Assembly: GCA_016182435.1 (NCBI GenBank)
Contig: JACPGN010000300.1
Span: 1-6,086 of the forward strand
Length of the DNA: 6,086 nucleotides
Direction: 5' to 3'
Source: Lentisphaerota bacterium
GTDB taxonomy: Bacteria; Verrucomicrobiota; Kiritimatiellia; JAAZAB01
Shown: positions 5,433-6,086 of the stretch, piece by piece
How the letters are laid out: every line of letters starts with the position of its first letter
Numbering within the stretch: position 1 is the first letter of the stretch
Program-made: the position numbers and the translations under genes
The notes under the pieces: generated by a model
What the model was told of the DNA's origin: nothing
The model's database searches: none
The model's input: only the letters and a program-made list of their open reading frames with translations

Positions 5433-5461
5433 ATTATGGGAGGCCAAGCCGTGCACGACAA
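5433..5461 (-). promoter_or_regulatory. Sigma-70-type promoter of bioD(-bioA)
   Basis: Read on the minus strand: -35 TTGTCG (5456-5461), a 17-bp spacer, and -10 CATAAT (5433-5438), matching consensus at 4 of 6 and 5 of 6 positions. Transcription would start near 5426, giving a 5' leader of about 24 nt before the bioD ATG. A small inverted repeat ATAAT-GT-ATTAT (5426-5437) overlaps the -10, and the palindrome CGTGCACG (5450-5457) touches the -35. Either could be a repressor site, but neither matches the BirA operator as I know it. Confidence 0.55.
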
Positions 5462-5502
5462 TTTTCGGCAACGGTTTAATCCCTACTATGAGGGGGCAAG
5501 AG

Positions 5503-5559
5503 GGCGCGTTCGCCTGCCCGCAATGCTACGCATAGCGTTGCAGGCGGGCCGAACGCGCC
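5503..5559. repeat. 57-bp hairpin with 36-bp palindromic element (copy 2)
   Basis: A perfect 10-bp outer stem GGCGCGTTCG/CGAACGCGCC (5503-5512 with 5550-5559) encloses the 36-bp element shared with murC (5513-5548), with one bulged base at 5549. The inner arms pair at 12 of 15 positions, and each of the three mismatches is a pyrimidine transition between arms that becomes a G-U pair in RNA on one strand. This gives a nearly continuous 25-bp stem with a 6-base loop, about 100 bp upstream of bioD and on the far side of its promoter. Confidence 0.85.
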
Positions 5560-5561
5560 GC

Positions 5562-5624
5562 GGACGGTCCCGCCGAGGCGGGATAAACTCGGCGCTTGCC
5601 CCGCCCCGTGGCGGGGAGCCGTCC
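5562..5624. repeat. Paired hairpins within an outer stem
   Basis: The outer stem GGACGG/CCGTCC (5562-5567 with 5619-5624) encloses two perfect hairpins: TCCCGCC-GA-GGCGGGA (5568-5583) and CCCCGCC-CCGT-GGCGGGG (5599-5616). An alternative stem GCCGAG/CTCGGC (5572-5577 with 5588-5593) could compete with the first. The layout is that of a REP-type composite element, and it starts three bases after the previous hairpin. Confidence 0.75.
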
Positions 5625-5629
5625 CTACC

Positions 5630-5660
5630 CTCACGCGACCCATTACGCAACGAGCGTGAG
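5630..5660. repeat. 7-bp hairpin CTCACGC/GCGTGAG
   Basis: A perfect 7-bp stem (5630-5636 with 5654-5660) with a 17-base loop, the third of four palindromes in the bioD/dUTPase gap. Confidence 0.5.
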
Positions 5661-5713
5661 CGCTTGTAAAACGGGCGCCATTGCGCTATGGTCAATCAAG
5701 TCGGCCAGGGAGC

Positions 5714-5760
5714 GTCGGCCTGCGTCCCGCCTACGACCGGGCTTCGGCGGGCAGGCCGAC
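5714..5760. repeat. 47-bp palindromic element upstream of the dUTPase gene
   Basis: A perfect 10-bp outer stem GTCGGCCTGC/GCAGGCCGAC (5714-5723 with 5751-5760) around an inner CCCGCC/GGCGGG stem. It ends 55 bp before the dUTPase ATG. It shares the GCAGGC and GGCGGGC words with the 36-bp element but is not the same sequence. Confidence 0.75.
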
Positions 5761-5803
5761 GGCTACAGAGAAAAATATGTCTGGCTGAAACTTCTTAAAA
5801 TCG

Positions 5804-5810
5804 AAAGGGG
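5804..5810 (+). promoter_or_regulatory. Ribosome binding site of the dUTPase gene
   Basis: AAAGGGG followed by five A residues and the ATG at 5816. It fixes the start of the partial dUTPase gene. Confidence 0.65.
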
Positions 5811-5815
5811 AAAAA

Positions 5816-6086
5816 ATGGCCGAAAAGGATATGCTCGCCGAGATCTTCCGGATGCAGGCCGAGCTGAACGAACGGATCGGCGTAAAGACCCTGCGCATGC
5901 CGGAAGAGCGCAAGCCGGAATGGGTGCTTAACTATTGCCGGGCCCTAAGCCAGGAAGTGGCGGAACTGACCGACAGCGTGCCGTGGAAATGGTGGGCCAA
6001 GTACCAGCAATTTGACAAGCAGAACGCCCGCGTGGAAGTGGCCGACCTGTTTCACTTCCTGGTCTCGCTGGCCCAGGTCTTGGACA
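5816..6086 (+). CDS. Dimeric-type dUTPase (all-alpha NTP pyrophosphohydrolase fold), partial
   Basis: The first 90 codons of a gene running off the right edge. The reading begins MAEKDMLAEIFRMQAELNER and carries the all-alpha NTP-PPase metal motifs: E47-x2-E50 (QEVAEL) and E74-x2-D77 (VEVADLFHF), with VPWKWW (55-60) between them. This arrangement is characteristic of the dimeric dUTPase family (trypanosomatid, Campylobacter and some phage enzymes), which hydrolyses dUTP and dUDP to dUMP. It is not the trimeric beta-fold Dut. A MazG-like relative is the main alternative, but the WKWW segment and DLFHF favour dUTPase. The start is fixed by AAAGGGG (5804-5810), five bases upstream of the ATG. 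A candidate -10, TAAAAT at 5796-5801, lies too close to the Shine-Dalgarno to be persuasive. Divergent from bioD across 413 bp. Confidence 0.85.
   Translation, partial: MAEKDMLAEIFRMQAELNERIGVKTLRMPEERKPEWVLNYCRALSQEVAELTDSVPWKWWAKYQQFDKQNARVEVADLFHFLVSLAQVLD

Larger units (their letters stand above)
5403..5815. other. Divergent intergenic region between bioD and the dUTPase gene
   Basis: This 413-bp region has the bioD promoter and leader at its left end (5403-5461), a palindrome block (5503-5660), a further palindrome (5714-5760) and the dUTPase leader with its Shine-Dalgarno at the right end. The open frames crossing it on both strands translate palindromes into Arg/Gly/Pro-rich sequence and have no ribosome binding sites, so I see no gene here. 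No convincing plus-strand promoter was found. Confidence 0.7.

Noticed and set aside
5400..5500. BirA operator upstream of bioD.
   Set aside because: I looked for the TTGTAAACC/GGTTTACAA type half-sites and found no acceptable pair.
5436..5695. Small open frames on both strands upstream of the dUTPase gene.
   Set aside because: They consist of translated palindromes rich in Arg, Gly and Pro, with no ribosome binding site.
1..6086. Insertion sequence or transposase gene.
   Set aside because: No transposase or integrase motif appears in any frame. The repeats are short and non-autonomous.

Overview
The window reads as chromosomal DNA of a Gram-negative-type bacterium. It carries four minus-strand housekeeping genes and one plus-strand gene that runs off the right edge. 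Every gene translates with the standard bacterial code. Nothing in the sequence fixes the phylum. GC-rich coding, a dimeric-type dUTPase and heavy loading with short palindromic and heptameric repeats would suit an environmental lineage such as the PVC group (Kiritimatiellota/Lentisphaerota) or Omnitrophota, but that is a guess.

Layout, left to right: murC (1-1442, minus, C-terminus cut by the window edge); an 85-bp gap filled by an octamer-built hairpin; murG (1528-2919, minus); a 227-bp gap with a nested dRS3-like palindrome; bioA (3147-4472, minus); a 192-bp gap of four small hairpins and heptamers; bioD (4665-5402, minus) with a recognisable promoter; a 413-bp divergent intergenic region full of palindromes; and the start of a dimeric dUTPase gene (5816-6086, plus).

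Pathways: MurG and MurC are the lipid II glycosyltransferase and the UDP-MurNAc-L-alanine ligase of peptidoglycan synthesis, adjacent as in many division/cell-wall (dcw) clusters. BioA and BioD are consecutive steps of biotin synthesis (KAPA to DAPA to dethiobiotin). The dUTPase hydrolyses dUTP. All four minus genes point the same way. One transcript from the bioD promoter could in principle reach murC, although each gap holds strong secondary structure.

The most striking signal is repeat invasion. At least five kinds of short palindrome and several heptanucleotide arrays lie in every gap, and also INSIDE the essential genes murC (three in-frame insertions) and murG (about 95 extra residues in the linker between its two domains). 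One 36-bp palindrome occurs both inside murC and in the bioD/dUTPase intergenic region (33 of 36 bases identical). This resembles the in-frame Rickettsia palindromic elements (RPEs), but the sequences were not recognised as that family. No CRISPR array, tRNA, rRNA, transposase or phage gene was seen.
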